From Algorimicrobium algoritergicola (GTDB lineage: Bacteria > Bacteroidota > Bacteroidia > Flavobacteriales > Flavobacteriaceae): a stretch of DNA of 64,000 nucleotides. Made by a program: the position numbers and the translations under genes. The stretch spans positions 62,001 to 126,000 of the forward strand of contig NZ_VSKL01000004.1 in assembly GCF_008086165.1 (NCBI RefSeq), written 5' to 3'. Within the stretch, counting starts at the first letter, position 1; the number at the start of each line of letters is the position of its first letter. The notes under the pieces are model-generated. The model was not told where the DNA came from and made no database searches. It saw only the letters and a list, made by a program, of their open reading frames with translations. Positions 25,101 through 34,867 of the stretch are shown here, one piece after another.

Positions 25101-26201
25101 TTAATTTTTTGGAAAACTAATATGAAATATAGTGCCTTTTGGCGAATTTTGTCTATGTTTTATGGTGCCTTTATGACTTTTTACAATACCGTGAACAACG
25201 CTTAATCCTAAACCAGAACCTTCACCAACTGGTTTTGTTGTAAAGAAAGGATTGAAAATATTGTCTCCTTTTTTTGGATCAATACCCGGCCCTTCATCGC
25301 TAATTTCAATTATAATTTGTTTTTCATTTTGGCTAACAGTCACATTTATAACACCTTTTTCCGGTGAAAAATAAATAGCATTAATCACCAAATTAAAGAT
25401 AACTTGTGTGAGTTGAATAGCGTCTACTCGGAAAGGAATATTTTCATCGGTAATGGTTACATGACAAGTAATATCTTTTTTAGAAAAATTAGGTTTCAAT
25501 AAACTAATCGCATCTTTTATTATAGGTGTCATATTAGTTAGTTCCATTTGGTGTGGCATATCACACGAAAAGAACATCAATTTTTTGACCACTTCTCGCG
25601 AATAAATGGCACTATTCATTATTTTATCTAAATCGTTTAAAACCGCTTTTTGATCGTGAAATTGATCTTTTAATAATTCCGAATAGCCTAAAATATTAGC
25701 CAATGGTGTATTGAGCTCATGTGCGATTCCGGCTGTAATTTCACCTAGAATAGACAACCTATCGGCACGTTCTACTTGCCGTCTAGACACGACTTCCTTT
25801 TCTATAATTTGCTTACGTTCAAACAAATTACCAAGTTCTAAAGTAATTTTAGCTAACAGTCGTTTTTCTTCATTTAAAAAACTGTTTTCGTTAAATTTAG
25901 CTTTAGAATAGCCTACTTTAATGGAGCCGATTGCAATATTAAATTCTTTAATAGCAGATAACATAAAAACCTTATCTACCGACTGCTGCCCGACTTCAAT
26001 ATGAAAATCGGCAACGGTTAACTCCACAGAAGCTTCTTTTGGAAACCGAATAGCTTCCTGTAAACTTAAGGCAATAGCTTGAAGTGTTGGCTCCAAATTA
26101 TCTAAATCACAATTGGATATATGCGAACTGATTGTGTATAAACAAGATAATTCTTTTATGCGTTCTTTTAATTTATCTTCAGCCGTATTTAATTGTGACA
26201 T
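25101..26201 (-). CDS. Soluble sensor histidine kinase partner of the sigma-54 regulator
   Basis: 366 residues, no membrane segment. The N-terminal GAF-like region (about 10-130) starts with LKERIKELSCLYTIS, common to cytosolic kinases. The phosphoacceptor is His161 in GIAHELNTPLANI; the ATPase domain has QVIFNLVINAIYFSPE (N box), DEGPGID (G1) and GEGSGLGLSVV (G2). Being cytosolic, it likely senses an internal signal or a partner protein. Three bases separate it from the regulator gene. It resembles NtrB/HupT-type kinases in outline only. Confidence 0.93.
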   Translation of the reverse strand: MSQLNTAEDKLKERIKELSCLYTISSHISNCDLDNLEPTLQAIALSLQEAIRFPKEASVELTVADFHIEVGQQSVDKVFMLSAIKEFNIAIGSIKVGYSKAKFNENSFLNEEKRLLAKITLELGNLFERKQIIEKEVVSRRQVERADRLSILGEITAGIAHELNTPLANILGYSELLKDQFHDQKAVLNDLDKIMNSAIYSREVVKKLMFFSCDMPHQMELTNMTPIIKDAISLLKPNFSKKDITCHVTITDENIPFRVDAIQLTQVIFNLVINAIYFSPEKGVINVTVSQNEKQIIIEISDEGPGIDPKKGDNIFNPFFTTKPVGEGSGLGLSVVHGIVKSHKGTIKHRQNSPKGTIFHISFPKN

Positions 26202-26326
26202 ATTGTTTTTTATGGTAGATATGTAAAATTACATTTTTAAAAAATAGGATTCAAGATTCGCCATACAATTAAGATTATTTAACAATGAATTAGTTATTAA
26301 AATCAAGCATCCTAATAATTTATAAA

Positions 26327-26334
26327 TACTTTTG
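26327..26334 (+). promoter_or_regulatory. -7 box immediately before the Bcr/CflA gene
   Basis: TACTTTTG fits TAnnTTTG and ends four bases before ATG 26339. The predicted start site would fall on or near the A of the ATG, so the message could be leaderless. Confidence 0.4.
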
Positions 26335-26338
26335 CAGG

Positions 26339-27559
26339 ATGCAAAATACAAAACCAAATATAGAAAAAGTTAATATTGAATTTATTGCATTAATGGCATC
26401 ATTAATGGCTATTGTAGCACTTTCAATTGATGCACTTCTTCCAGCTTTACCAGACATTGCATCTGATTTTGGTGTAACTGATGTTTCAAAAAACCAACTT
26501 TTAGTTACCATGATTTTTTTGGGCTTGGGTTTTGGTCAACTTATTTTTGGCCCTCTTTCTGATAGTTTTGGGAGAAAATCCATTATTTATGTTGGATTTC
26601 TACTATTTGTATTTGCTAGTATTTTATGTGTTACAACGGGAAGTTTTGAAATTTTGATTTTAGGTAGAATTCTTCAAGGTGTTGGATTAGCTGCGCCCAG
26701 AACCATTAGTATTGCTATGGTTCGGGATTCTTATAGCGGTGATTATATGGCCAAAGTGATGTCATTCGTAGTTATGATTTTTATTTTAGTTCCTGTAATT
26801 GCGCCAACTTTAGGTCAGTTTCTAATTACGTTTTATGATTGGCATTCTATTTTTTATGTCAATTTAATATTTGGAATTGTTGTAATGTTTTGGTTTTGGA
26901 AAAAACAACCAGAAACACACACCAAAGAAAAGCGAACCAAATTAACACCACAACTTTTTATTGCAGGTGCCAAAGAGTTTTACAGGCATAAAGATGCCGT
27001 TGCCTATACAGTAATATCCGGTTTAATTACGGGTTCTTTTATGGTGTATTTAAGCACATCACAACAAATATTTGAACACCAATATAATTTAGCAGAATTG
27101 TTCCCTTACATTTTTGCCAGTTTAGCCATTTCTGTTGGGTTTTCCACATTTATTAATAGCACGTTGGTAATTCGTTTTGGAATGAGACGTATTGCCTTCA
27201 CAGCTGCAGTTTGCTTTTCAATTATATCCGTTTTGTATGTTATTATATTTTCTTCAGGCGTAAATCCAGACTTATCTATATTGGTGATATTTTTTGCGTT
27301 GCAATTTACAGCTATCGGGTTTTTATTTGGAAATCTACGATCATTAGCCATGGAGCCTGTTGGTCATATTGCTGGTGTTGGAGCAGCAATTAACGGCTTT
27401 TTTAGCACCATCATGGCTGTTCCTATAGCTAGTTTTATAGGTGGTTTTGTAACTGAAAGTGTGTTGCCTTTGTTTATAGGCTTTTCAATCTGTGGCATTC
27501 TATCTGTTGTATTATTTCTTTCGGTTAAAAAACCAATTAAAACTGAATTGACTCAATAA
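26339..27559 (+). CDS. Bcr/CflA family multidrug efflux MFS transporter
   Basis: 406 residues, 12 predicted helices. ALSIDALLPALPDIASDFGV and GQLIFGPLSDSFGRKSI (the MFS motif A loop) are signatures of the Bcr/CflA drug:H+ antiporters, followed by GRILQGVGLAAPRTISIAMVRD. It probably exports drugs such as bicyclomycin or chloramphenicol-like compounds; the substrate is unproven. It runs divergent from the kinase gene, and its 3' end overlaps the convergent marC-like gene by 23 bases. Confidence 0.92.
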   Translation: MQNTKPNIEKVNIEFIALMASLMAIVALSIDALLPALPDIASDFGVTDVSKNQLLVTMIFLGLGFGQLIFGPLSDSFGRKSIIYVGFLLFVFASILCVTTGSFEILILGRILQGVGLAAPRTISIAMVRDSYSGDYMAKVMSFVVMIFILVPVIAPTLGQFLITFYDWHSIFYVNLIFGIVVMFWFWKKQPETHTKEKRTKLTPQLFIAGAKEFYRHKDAVAYTVISGLITGSFMVYLSTSQQIFEHQYNLAELFPYIFASLAISVGFSTFINSTLVIRFGMRRIAFTAAVCFSIISVLYVIIFSSGVNPDLSILVIFFALQFTAIGFLFGNLRSLAMEPVGHIAGVGAAINGFFSTIMAVPIASFIGGFVTESVLPLFIGFSICGILSVVLFLSVKKPIKTELTQ

Positions 27560-28169
27560 TATCAACAACTGATGAAATAATATACTCGACACCAATAGCA
27601 ATTACAATAAATCCGATAACGCGTGACAAAGCATTGATTCCAGATGCTCCTAAAAATTTCACGATGAGATGTGATGATTTTAAAATCAGGTAAATACTGA
27701 TCGTTGTTACTAAAATCGCGATTAATATAATACAGATTTGTAAAACAGTTTGGTATTCCTGATTAAACGTAATCAATAAAGAAATAGTCCCTGGACCCGC
27801 TAACATTGGAATAGCCAAAGGTGTTAAAGAAATAGCATCACGTGAGTGAATATCTTTTTGAACTTTATCACGTTTCATACCTTTATGTTCTTTGAATTTG
27901 CCCGTTAACAATGCAAATCCTGAAGACGCAATAATGAGTCCGCCTGCAATTTTTAAGGCATTTAAACTAATACCGAAAAAGGACAGAATATATTTACCTG
28001 CAAAAAAAGACAGTAATAATATAATTAACACATTAAACGCTGTCCAAAATGCCGTTAATGCACGCTGACGTTTGGTACTTTCTTGAGTTAAACCAACAAA
28101 CACAGGAACAGTGCCGAGTGGGTTCATGATGGAAAATAACGCTCCAAAACTGATTAAAAATAAATCCAT
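27537..28169 (-). CDS. MarC family integral membrane protein
   Basis: 210 residues with six hydrophobic segments. MNPLGTVPVFVGLT near the N-terminus and AIPMLAGPGTISLLI are the paired MarC family motifs. The function of MarC proteins is not settled (once tied to antibiotic resistance; the NAAT group moves neutral amino acids). The C-terminal codons overlap the tail of the convergent MFS gene. Confidence 0.9.
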   Translation of the reverse strand: MDLFLISFGALFSIMNPLGTVPVFVGLTQESTKRQRALTAFWTAFNVLIILLLSFFAGKYILSFFGISLNALKIAGGLIIASSGFALLTGKFKEHKGMKRDKVQKDIHSRDAISLTPLAIPMLAGPGTISLLITFNQEYQTVLQICIILIAILVTTISIYLILKSSHLIVKFLGASGINALSRVIGFIVIAIGVEYIISSVVDIIESIQF

Positions 28170-28250
28170 AGTTTTTTACTACAAATTCACTGCTTTTTAT
28201 CAAGTTTAAGGTTACGCGAATTTTAACCTATGATATGAAAATTGTTAAAT

Positions 28251-29033
28251 TTAATCGGATCTTTTACGACGTGTATGTTTTTTCGGTTTCTTTTCATCAA
28301 TCCGAACATACACTAATTTAAAGCGACCATTACCGCTTTCACGTTTATCAATTTCAAAATCATCAATAGAACTAATTAATGGTGTTAGTTTGGCGAAACC
28401 GTAATTACGCGAATCAAAGTTTGGTTGTTTTTTCTGCAATAAACTTCCAACATCACCTAAAAAAGCCCAACCATCATCATCAGCTAGATCTTCGATGGTT
28501 TGTGAGATTAACCGAATAACTTTTGGTGTAATTTTATCGTAGGAATCTTTGGTAGATTTCTTTTCATCTTCTGGATCGGTGTCAGAATCCGTATCACTAG
28601 AAGCTTGCTTTAAAATTTCAATATAAATAAATTTATCACAAGCAACAATAAAAGGTTTTGGTGTTTTCTTTTCTCCAATACCATATACTTTCATTCCAGC
28701 TTCACGCAGTCTGGTTGCTAATCGCGTAAAATCGCTATCACTAGAAACCAAACAGAAACCGTTTACTTTTTCACTGTATAAAATGTCCATAGCGTCAATA
28801 ATCATGGCGCTATCGGTTGCATTTTTTCCAGTTGTATATCCGTATTGCTGAATAGGTGTAATGGCATTTTCAAGTAACATGTTTTTCCATTTTGCTAAAT
28901 GAGGTTTGGTCCAATCGCCATAAATACGTTTAATCGTTGGATTGCCATATTTGGCAATTTCTTCCATCATTTCTTTTACGTAAGCGGATGGTATATTGTC
29001 ACCATCAATTAACACTGCTAGTTTAATTTCCAT
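28251..29033 (-). CDS. NYN-domain putative RNase with C-terminal OST-HTH (LOTUS) domain
   Basis: 260 residues. The N-terminal NYN/PIN-like domain (1-145) has LIDGDNIP, IYGDWT, DSAMIIDAMD and VSSDSDFTRLATRLREAGM, giving the conserved acidic residues (Asp10, Asp12, and later Asp in DSAM and SDSD) that bind metal in LabA/MARF1-like RNases. Residues about 170-250 (KVIRLISQTIEDLADDDGWA, GDVGSLLQKKQPNF) read as an OST-HTH/LOTUS RNA-binding domain. The C-terminus is basic (KKPKKHTRRKRSD). Likely an RNA-cleaving or RNA-binding protein. Confidence 0.9.
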   Translation of the reverse strand: MEIKLAVLIDGDNIPSAYVKEMMEEIAKYGNPTIKRIYGDWTKPHLAKWKNMLLENAITPIQQYGYTTGKNATDSAMIIDAMDILYSEKVNGFCLVSSDSDFTRLATRLREAGMKVYGIGEKKTPKPFIVACDKFIYIEILKQASSDTDSDTDPEDEKKSTKDSYDKITPKVIRLISQTIEDLADDDGWAFLGDVGSLLQKKQPNFDSRNYGFAKLTPLISSIDDFEIDKRESGNGRFKLVYVRIDEKKPKKHTRRKRSD

Positions 29034-29134
29034 TATATATTTTAGTTAGTCGGTATTTCGTAAAGTTAACAAACTGCCATTTAAAACCCAGTTTTTTGAT
29101 TGCTTATTTCAGCAAGAACAATTAACAAGACCTA

Positions 29135-30853
29135 TTACTCTATTTTATTTCCTGGTATATTTTGCCCGTTTTGATGAAGCGTTAAACTTTCCACAACACC
29201 TTCATTAGTTACATGAAAAGTAACTTGAGCATCTACTACTTTTAAATAAAATTTATGTTCTGCGGATGGAAACAATTGAAACTGCGGCTGTCCTGTGGCT
29301 TGTGCTAAAAGTTGTGTGCCATCACGTGTTACCGTTATAATAAAATCTGGCGCCAATTGATATGCGCCTAAATAGGTTTCTAAAACAGCTTCCGAAACCT
29401 CCATATCTGAAACAATGTCACTAACATCAACACCTATTGATTTTAAAACAACTTTCGCATTTTCGTTTGCGGGATTTAGCTTCAATGATTTTTTATAATT
29501 TGAACTTGCTAACGCAGAATCACCTTGTTTTAAATAAACTTCGGCTAAAGAGTCAAATACATTGGATGACTCTGGAAATGTGTTCGCATTTAATTGAAAT
29601 AGTTTAAAAGCTATTGCGTTTTTATCAACATTTAAATACTCATACCCTAAACGATTCAATTCGGATTCATTAAAGACATAATCATTTGGTGTAGCCTTTT
29701 TAGTTTGATGATATAAGGCAATAGCCGAATCTACACCATTCTTTGAAATTTCTTTTTTCAGTAACATGACAATAGACGGTTTCGGGTTCACTAAAGGCGT
29801 CGGACTTCCCAATAAATGAAAGCCTAAAGCATTTATGTTTTCGGTAGCATTAGTCAACACAACAACCCCTTTCTTTGTCCCTTGAACAAACCCTGAAAAT
29901 GATGTGTAACCACCTGTTCTTCCGTTATGCCACGTTACATTCCCTTTTTTTTCATGATGCCAGCCTAAACCAATATTAAATGTGCTATCAGCATTAGAAA
30001 AAGCTTCCTGATGTGCCAATTGCATAGCCGGGTTGATGGGTGTTTTAGAAATTTCTAAATTGGCTTTTAAAAACGAAATCATATCAATAGCCGTGGAACG
30101 AATGCCGCCTGCGGAAGCTATGACATCAAAATCCCAATTAGAAACTTGAACGCCTTCACTATGTCCATAAGCTAAATGGTTCCGCATATTATCAGATAGC
30201 TTTAATGCTGTGTTTGGCATACCACAAGATGTTGTAATACGCTCTTTGATTAAAGTTTCATAGGTTTTTCCTGTATGCAATTCTAAAATATGGCCTAACA
30301 ATCCCATACCTAAATTAGAATACTCATATTTTACACCAATATCTCTGGTCAATTCCAGCTGGTTTAAAAACGCATACATCATTGTTGGTGTATAATCCAC
30401 ATACGGATTTAAAGGATCTTTCGGGTTGAAATTATCTGGCATTCTTGGCAAAGCTGATGTATGTGTTGCTAAATCATTTAACGTGATTTCTTTACCATTT
30501 CGGGTTGGTAATGTTACGGATTTAGGTAAATATTTAGAGGCTAGATCCGTTAAAGCCATATGGCCTTTTAAAACTTCATCTGCCAATAAAGTGGTTGTAA
30601 ATACTTTGGAAATAGAACCAATTTCAAAAACGGAATGTTCATCAACTGGTTTGCCTGATTTTGCAGCTGTCGTACCAAAACTATAGTATTCAATGGTTTC
30701 ACCATCAATCATACCGACGACTATGCCAACATTCACACCGCTTTCTACACGTGCTTGAATATGATTTTTAACCTCTTGCGAAATAAGTTGCGCTTGCGAA
30801 AAAGTGGTAAGACTCAAACAAACTGCAAAGAATAATATGATGTATTTTTTCAT
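29135..30853 (-). CDS. Class C beta-lactamase-like serine hydrolase with TPR tail
   Basis: 572 residues. Signal peptide MKKYIILFFAVCLSLTTFS. Catalytic SxxK is Ser80-Lys83 (GSISK), then YSNLG (YxN) and WHNGRTGG (HxG-like), the three AmpC/DD-peptidase motifs. A helical TPR stretch (about 375-470; YLKQGDSALASSNYKKSLKL) follows, then a beta-rich C-terminal domain (about 480-572) like that often found after flavobacterial serine hydrolases. Probably a periplasmic peptidase or esterase; true beta-lactam resistance is not implied. Confidence 0.9.
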   Translation of the reverse strand: MKKYIILFFAVCLSLTTFSQAQLISQEVKNHIQARVESGVNVGIVVGMIDGETIEYYSFGTTAAKSGKPVDEHSVFEIGSISKVFTTTLLADEVLKGHMALTDLASKYLPKSVTLPTRNGKEITLNDLATHTSALPRMPDNFNPKDPLNPYVDYTPTMMYAFLNQLELTRDIGVKYEYSNLGMGLLGHILELHTGKTYETLIKERITTSCGMPNTALKLSDNMRNHLAYGHSEGVQVSNWDFDVIASAGGIRSTAIDMISFLKANLEISKTPINPAMQLAHQEAFSNADSTFNIGLGWHHEKKGNVTWHNGRTGGYTSFSGFVQGTKKGVVVLTNATENINALGFHLLGSPTPLVNPKPSIVMLLKKEISKNGVDSAIALYHQTKKATPNDYVFNESELNRLGYEYLNVDKNAIAFKLFQLNANTFPESSNVFDSLAEVYLKQGDSALASSNYKKSLKLNPANENAKVVLKSIGVDVSDIVSDMEVSEAVLETYLGAYQLAPDFIITVTRDGTQLLAQATGQPQFQLFPSAEHKFYLKVVDAQVTFHVTNEGVVESLTLHQNGQNIPGNKIE

Positions 30854-30908
30854 GATATGGATGGTTATATTTAATTATAGGACGATTATTTTTATGAAGT
30901 GTTACAAA

Positions 30909-32816
30909 TTAAAGCGCCTCATCAATAATATCCTGCACACATTCTGGATTCAGTAACGTACTAATATCACCCAAATTAGAGGTGTCTTTTTCGGCTATTT
31001 TCCGAAGAATACGTCGCATAATTTTTCCAGATCGTGTTTTTGGCAAACCTTCAGTAAACTGAATTTTATCTAGTTTGGCAATGGGTCCAATATGTTCGGT
31101 TATAATTTGGTTGATTTCGTTTCGTAAATTAGTATGATCCCGACTTTCACCAGATTCCTTCAACGTCACATAGCCATACAACGCATTTCCTTTAATATCA
31201 TGTGGGAAACCAACAATGGCGGATTCAGAAACTGCTGGATGTTCGTTAATAGCATCTTCAATGGGTGCTGTTCCTAAATTGTGTCCAGATACGATAATGA
31301 CATCGTCCACACGACCAGTAATTCGGTAGTAACCAACTTCATCACGAAGTGCGCCATCTCCCGTAAAATACATGTTTTTATAGGTGGAAAAATACGTATC
31401 TTTATAACGCTGATGATCTCCCCAAATCGTTCGGGCAATACTTGGCCACGGAAATTTAATACACAATCTGCCATCCACTTGATTGCCTTTTAATTCGTCC
31501 CCGTTTTCATCCATAATACACGGTTGAACACCTATAAATGGTAAAGTTGCGTAGGTTGGTTTGGTTGGTGTTACATACGGAAGTGGTGTAATCATGATAC
31601 CACCTGTTTCGGTTTGCCACCACGAATCGATAATTGGACTTTTTCGTTTTCCAACATTATCATTATACCAATGCCAAGCTTCTTCATTAATAGGTTCGCC
31701 AACGGAACCTAAAACTTTTAAAGACGATAAGTCATACGGCTCTATTAATTCTGTTCCTTGTTTTGCTAACGCGCGTATAGCTGTTGGCGCTGTATAAAAC
31801 TGATTAATTTTATGCTTCTGAATAATATCCCAAAAGCGTCCAAAATCCGGATAACTCGGTACACCTTCAAACATAACAGTCGTTGCACCATTACAAAGCG
31901 GGCCGTAAACTATATAGCTATGGCCTGTAATCCAGCCAATATCAGCGGTACACCAATACACATCATCCTCCTTATATTGAAACACATTTTTAAACGTGTA
32001 TGCCGTATAAACCATATATCCAGCTGTGGTATGTACCATGCCTTTGGGTTTTCCGGTGGAACCAGACGTATATAAAATAAACAAAGGGTCTTCAGCTTTC
32101 ATAATTTCTGCTTGTCCGTCTTTAGATGCTTTATCAAGTAAAGGCTGCAACCAAAAATCCCGACCTGCCTTCATGGTAATTTCTGAATGTATGCGTTTTA
32201 CCACTAAAACGGATTTTACACCATCGCAACTTTCCAAAGCTTCATCTACAATACCTTTTAAGTCGATGGTTTTGGCACCACGATAAGAGCCATCTGCTGT
32301 TATTACTAATTTACAATCCGAATCATTGATTCGTGTAGATACTGCTTTTGAAGAAAAACCTGCAAATACCACAGAATGAATGGCACCAATTCTAGCACAA
32401 GCTAAAATGGCAACCGCCAATTCTGGAATCATGGGTACATAAATACATACGCGATCGCCTTTTTTAATGCCTTGATCTTTAAGTACATTCGCCATTTGGT
32501 TTACGCGCTCATACAATTGTTGGTATGTAATATGTTCTGCTGGCTCATCTGGATTATTCGGTTCAAAAAGAATGGCCGTTTTATCGCCTCGAGTAGCTAA
32601 ATGCCTATCTAAACAGTTTTCGGTAATATTTAATTCGGCACCTTCAAACCATTTTATTTCTGGTTTTGAAAAATCCCAACTTAAAACGTTGTCCCATTTT
32701 TTTCGCCATAAAAAATGCTCTTCAGCAATTTCCTCCCAGAAATTCTCGGGCTCACGAATGGATTTTCTATAAATTTGATAGTACTCTTCTAAATGTTTAA
32801 TATGGTAGTTACTCAT
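30909..32816 (-). CDS. acs: Acetyl-CoA synthetase (acetate--CoA ligase)
   Basis: 635 residues from ATG 32816; an upstream ATG at 32861 adds a hydrophobic stretch foreign to the family. Motifs in order: YTSGSTGKPKG (P-loop of AMP-binding enzymes), WWQTETGG, TGDGALRDEVGYY, GRVDDVI and the C-terminal LPKTRSGKIMRR with the regulated, acetylatable Lys. It makes acetyl-CoA from acetate, ATP and CoA in the cytosol. A promoter candidate lies 20-49 bases upstream. Confidence 0.95.
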   Translation of the reverse strand: MSNYHIKHLEEYYQIYRKSIREPENFWEEIAEEHFLWRKKWDNVLSWDFSKPEIKWFEGAELNITENCLDRHLATRGDKTAILFEPNNPDEPAEHITYQQLYERVNQMANVLKDQGIKKGDRVCIYVPMIPELAVAILACARIGAIHSVVFAGFSSKAVSTRINDSDCKLVITADGSYRGAKTIDLKGIVDEALESCDGVKSVLVVKRIHSEITMKAGRDFWLQPLLDKASKDGQAEIMKAEDPLFILYTSGSTGKPKGMVHTTAGYMVYTAYTFKNVFQYKEDDVYWCTADIGWITGHSYIVYGPLCNGATTVMFEGVPSYPDFGRFWDIIQKHKINQFYTAPTAIRALAKQGTELIEPYDLSSLKVLGSVGEPINEEAWHWYNDNVGKRKSPIIDSWWQTETGGIMITPLPYVTPTKPTYATLPFIGVQPCIMDENGDELKGNQVDGRLCIKFPWPSIARTIWGDHQRYKDTYFSTYKNMYFTGDGALRDEVGYYRITGRVDDVIIVSGHNLGTAPIEDAINEHPAVSESAIVGFPHDIKGNALYGYVTLKESGESRDHTNLRNEINQIITEHIGPIAKLDKIQFTEGLPKTRSGKIMRRILRKIAEKDTSNLGDISTLLNPECVQDIIDEAL

Positions 32817-32835
32817 GTGAATTATAATTATGATG

Positions 32836-32865
32836 AAAAGATAGGACAAAGCCGAAAACAATCAA
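32836..32865 (-). promoter_or_regulatory. Putative promoter of acs
   Basis: Minus strand TTG (32865-32863), 19-base spacer, TATCTTTT (32843-32836): a one-mismatch fit to the Bacteroidota -33/-7 pair, 19 bases before the acs ATG. Confidence 0.45.
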
Positions 32866-32940
32866 AAAAAAACGTTATTAAAAAAGTGTATAGATTTTTT
32901 ACATTAATTTTTATATTAGCAATCTAAACTTCCTGAAATC

Positions 32941-34860
32941 TTGAAAAATCACCTCACGCTCCTACTCGTTTTTACGTTTACTATATTTTCATTTGCTCAA
33001 AAAAAGACAGAACCAACGCCTAAAGAAATACAACTTGCCGAAACGCTTAAAGAAACCTATCCGGATGATCACGTAGCTTCTGAAAGTGAGAATTATCACA
33101 TTACATTTGAGTTCAACAAGAAAACAGAAAAGGTGGAGGTCCTGGAAACTATTACCAAAAAACTCATCAGTTTAGATTCTCGAGCAGACATTCAAGTGTA
33201 TAGTTTTTATAATGGCGAGTCGGAAATTGAATCTTTTGAAATCAAATATAAAACGGATCGTGATGCTGATTTTTACATTAAAGATGAAGCTATGAAAAGT
33301 GACGATTTATTTCATAATGATGCACGCGTAAAATATACGAATTTAGATTTCCCACTTAAAGGCTATAAATATCAAATTGAGACTGTTAAGCGCTACAAAG
33401 ACATTAAATATTTTACCAGTTTGTATTTTAATGATGATTATCCAGCTGTAAAAAAAACGTTTACTATTGCTATTCCAAATTGGTTAGATTTAGAATTAAA
33501 AGAAATGAATTTTGACGGCTTTCCAATTCAAAAATCAGTAAAAGCGAATGAGGATACTGATGGTAAAATCCATACGTTTATAATAGAAAACGTACCAGCT
33601 ATGTTTGATGATAGCAGTGCGCCTGGACCATCCTACATTTATCCGCATATTTTAATTTTAGCAAAATCATTTACTATAGATGCTGTAAAAACAAACATCT
33701 TCGAATCTACTCAAGATTTATACAATTGGTATAAAACATTGGTAAATAGTTTAGAAAATGACAATACGGATTTACAGGAGAAAGTGGTTGAATTAACCCA
33801 AGATGCAGCAACGGACGAAGAAAAAATAAAAAACATCTACTATTGGGTCCAAGATAATATTCGCTACATCGCCTTTGTGGACGGAATTGCTGGTTTTAAA
33901 CCTGATGAAGCTTCTAGTGTTTTCAAAAAACGTTATGGTGACTGTAAAGGGATGGCAAACCTGACCAAACAAATGCTAATTGAGGCTGGTTTTGACGCAC
34001 GATTAACATGGATTGGTACTAACCGAATTGCTTATGATTATTCAACACCAAGCCTATCTGTAGACAACCACATGATTTGCACCATTTATAATGATGGGGA
34101 ACCAACGTATTTAGATGGAACCGAAAAATTCAACGCTTACAAAGAATACGCAAACAGAATTCAGGGCAAACAAGTATTAATTGAAAATGGTGATGAATTC
34201 ATTTTAAACATCGTACCGAAAGCGGCCGCCAATTTCAATAAAGAGACCGTTAATTATAATTTATCCCTTGAAAACGAACAATTAAGTGGAACCGTTTCCA
34301 AAACCTACAATGGCGAAAGTCGCTCGGGATTATTACAGTATTTAAGTCAACTGCAAACTGATAAAAAAGACACCTTTTTAATGTGGTATTTGGATGGAGG
34401 CGATTCAAATATTAAAGTAGAAGATATAACGACATCTAATTTAACAGACAGAGAGATTCCTGTAAATATTGATTACAACATTACTATTAATAATGCGGTT
34501 TCTTCCTTTGATGATACCATGTATATTGATTTGGATTTAGAGAAAGAATTATCAGGTTATAATTTTGAAAAGCGTAAAACCGATTATGTTTTCGATTATA
34601 AAAAGCATTTAGAATCTACAACCACCTTAAAAATTCCTGACGGTTATAAAATTGGAAGCCTTCCAAAGGATATTGCTATTTCCAATGATAATTACAATTT
34701 AAAAGTCTCCTTTACAAAAACGAATAATACCATTATATATAAAAAGGATTTTGAAATCACCGATAGCGTAATTAAAAAAACAAGTTTTAATGAATGGAAT
34801 GATTTCATAAAAAATCTTAATTCAGTTTACAACGAACAAATCACCCTAACCAAACAATAA
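32941..34860 (+). CDS. Exported DUF3857/transglutaminase-fold protein
   Basis: 639 residues with a TTG start at 32941 that gives a proper signal peptide (MKNHLTLLLVFTFTIFSFAQ); no ATG is suitably placed. DUF3857 covers about 55-235. A transglutaminase-like core (about 280-400) keeps the expected triad: Cys335 in YGDCKG, His377 in VDNHM and Asp392 in YLDGTEK. The remainder is beta-rich. Found in Bacteroidota as periplasmic or surface proteins whose job is unknown. The paralogue follows seven bases later. Confidence 0.88.
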   Translation: MKNHLTLLLVFTFTIFSFAQKKTEPTPKEIQLAETLKETYPDDHVASESENYHITFEFNKKTEKVEVLETITKKLISLDSRADIQVYSFYNGESEIESFEIKYKTDRDADFYIKDEAMKSDDLFHNDARVKYTNLDFPLKGYKYQIETVKRYKDIKYFTSLYFNDDYPAVKKTFTIAIPNWLDLELKEMNFDGFPIQKSVKANEDTDGKIHTFIIENVPAMFDDSSAPGPSYIYPHILILAKSFTIDAVKTNIFESTQDLYNWYKTLVNSLENDNTDLQEKVVELTQDAATDEEKIKNIYYWVQDNIRYIAFVDGIAGFKPDEASSVFKKRYGDCKGMANLTKQMLIEAGFDARLTWIGTNRIAYDYSTPSLSVDNHMICTIYNDGEPTYLDGTEKFNAYKEYANRIQGKQVLIENGDEFILNIVPKAAANFNKETVNYNLSLENEQLSGTVSKTYNGESRSGLLQYLSQLQTDKKDTFLMWYLDGGDSNIKVEDITTSNLTDREIPVNIDYNITINNAVSSFDDTMYIDLDLEKELSGYNFEKRKTDYVFDYKKHLESTTTLKIPDGYKIGSLPKDIAISNDNYNLKVSFTKTNNTIIYKKDFEITDSVIKKTSFNEWNDFIKNLNSVYNEQITLTKQ

Positions 34861-34867
34861 AAAGCGC

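Noticed and set aside
29135-30853. True beta-lactamase (resistance gene)
   Set aside because: Only class C-like motifs are seen and the long C-terminal TPR and beta domain are typical of other serine hydrolases.
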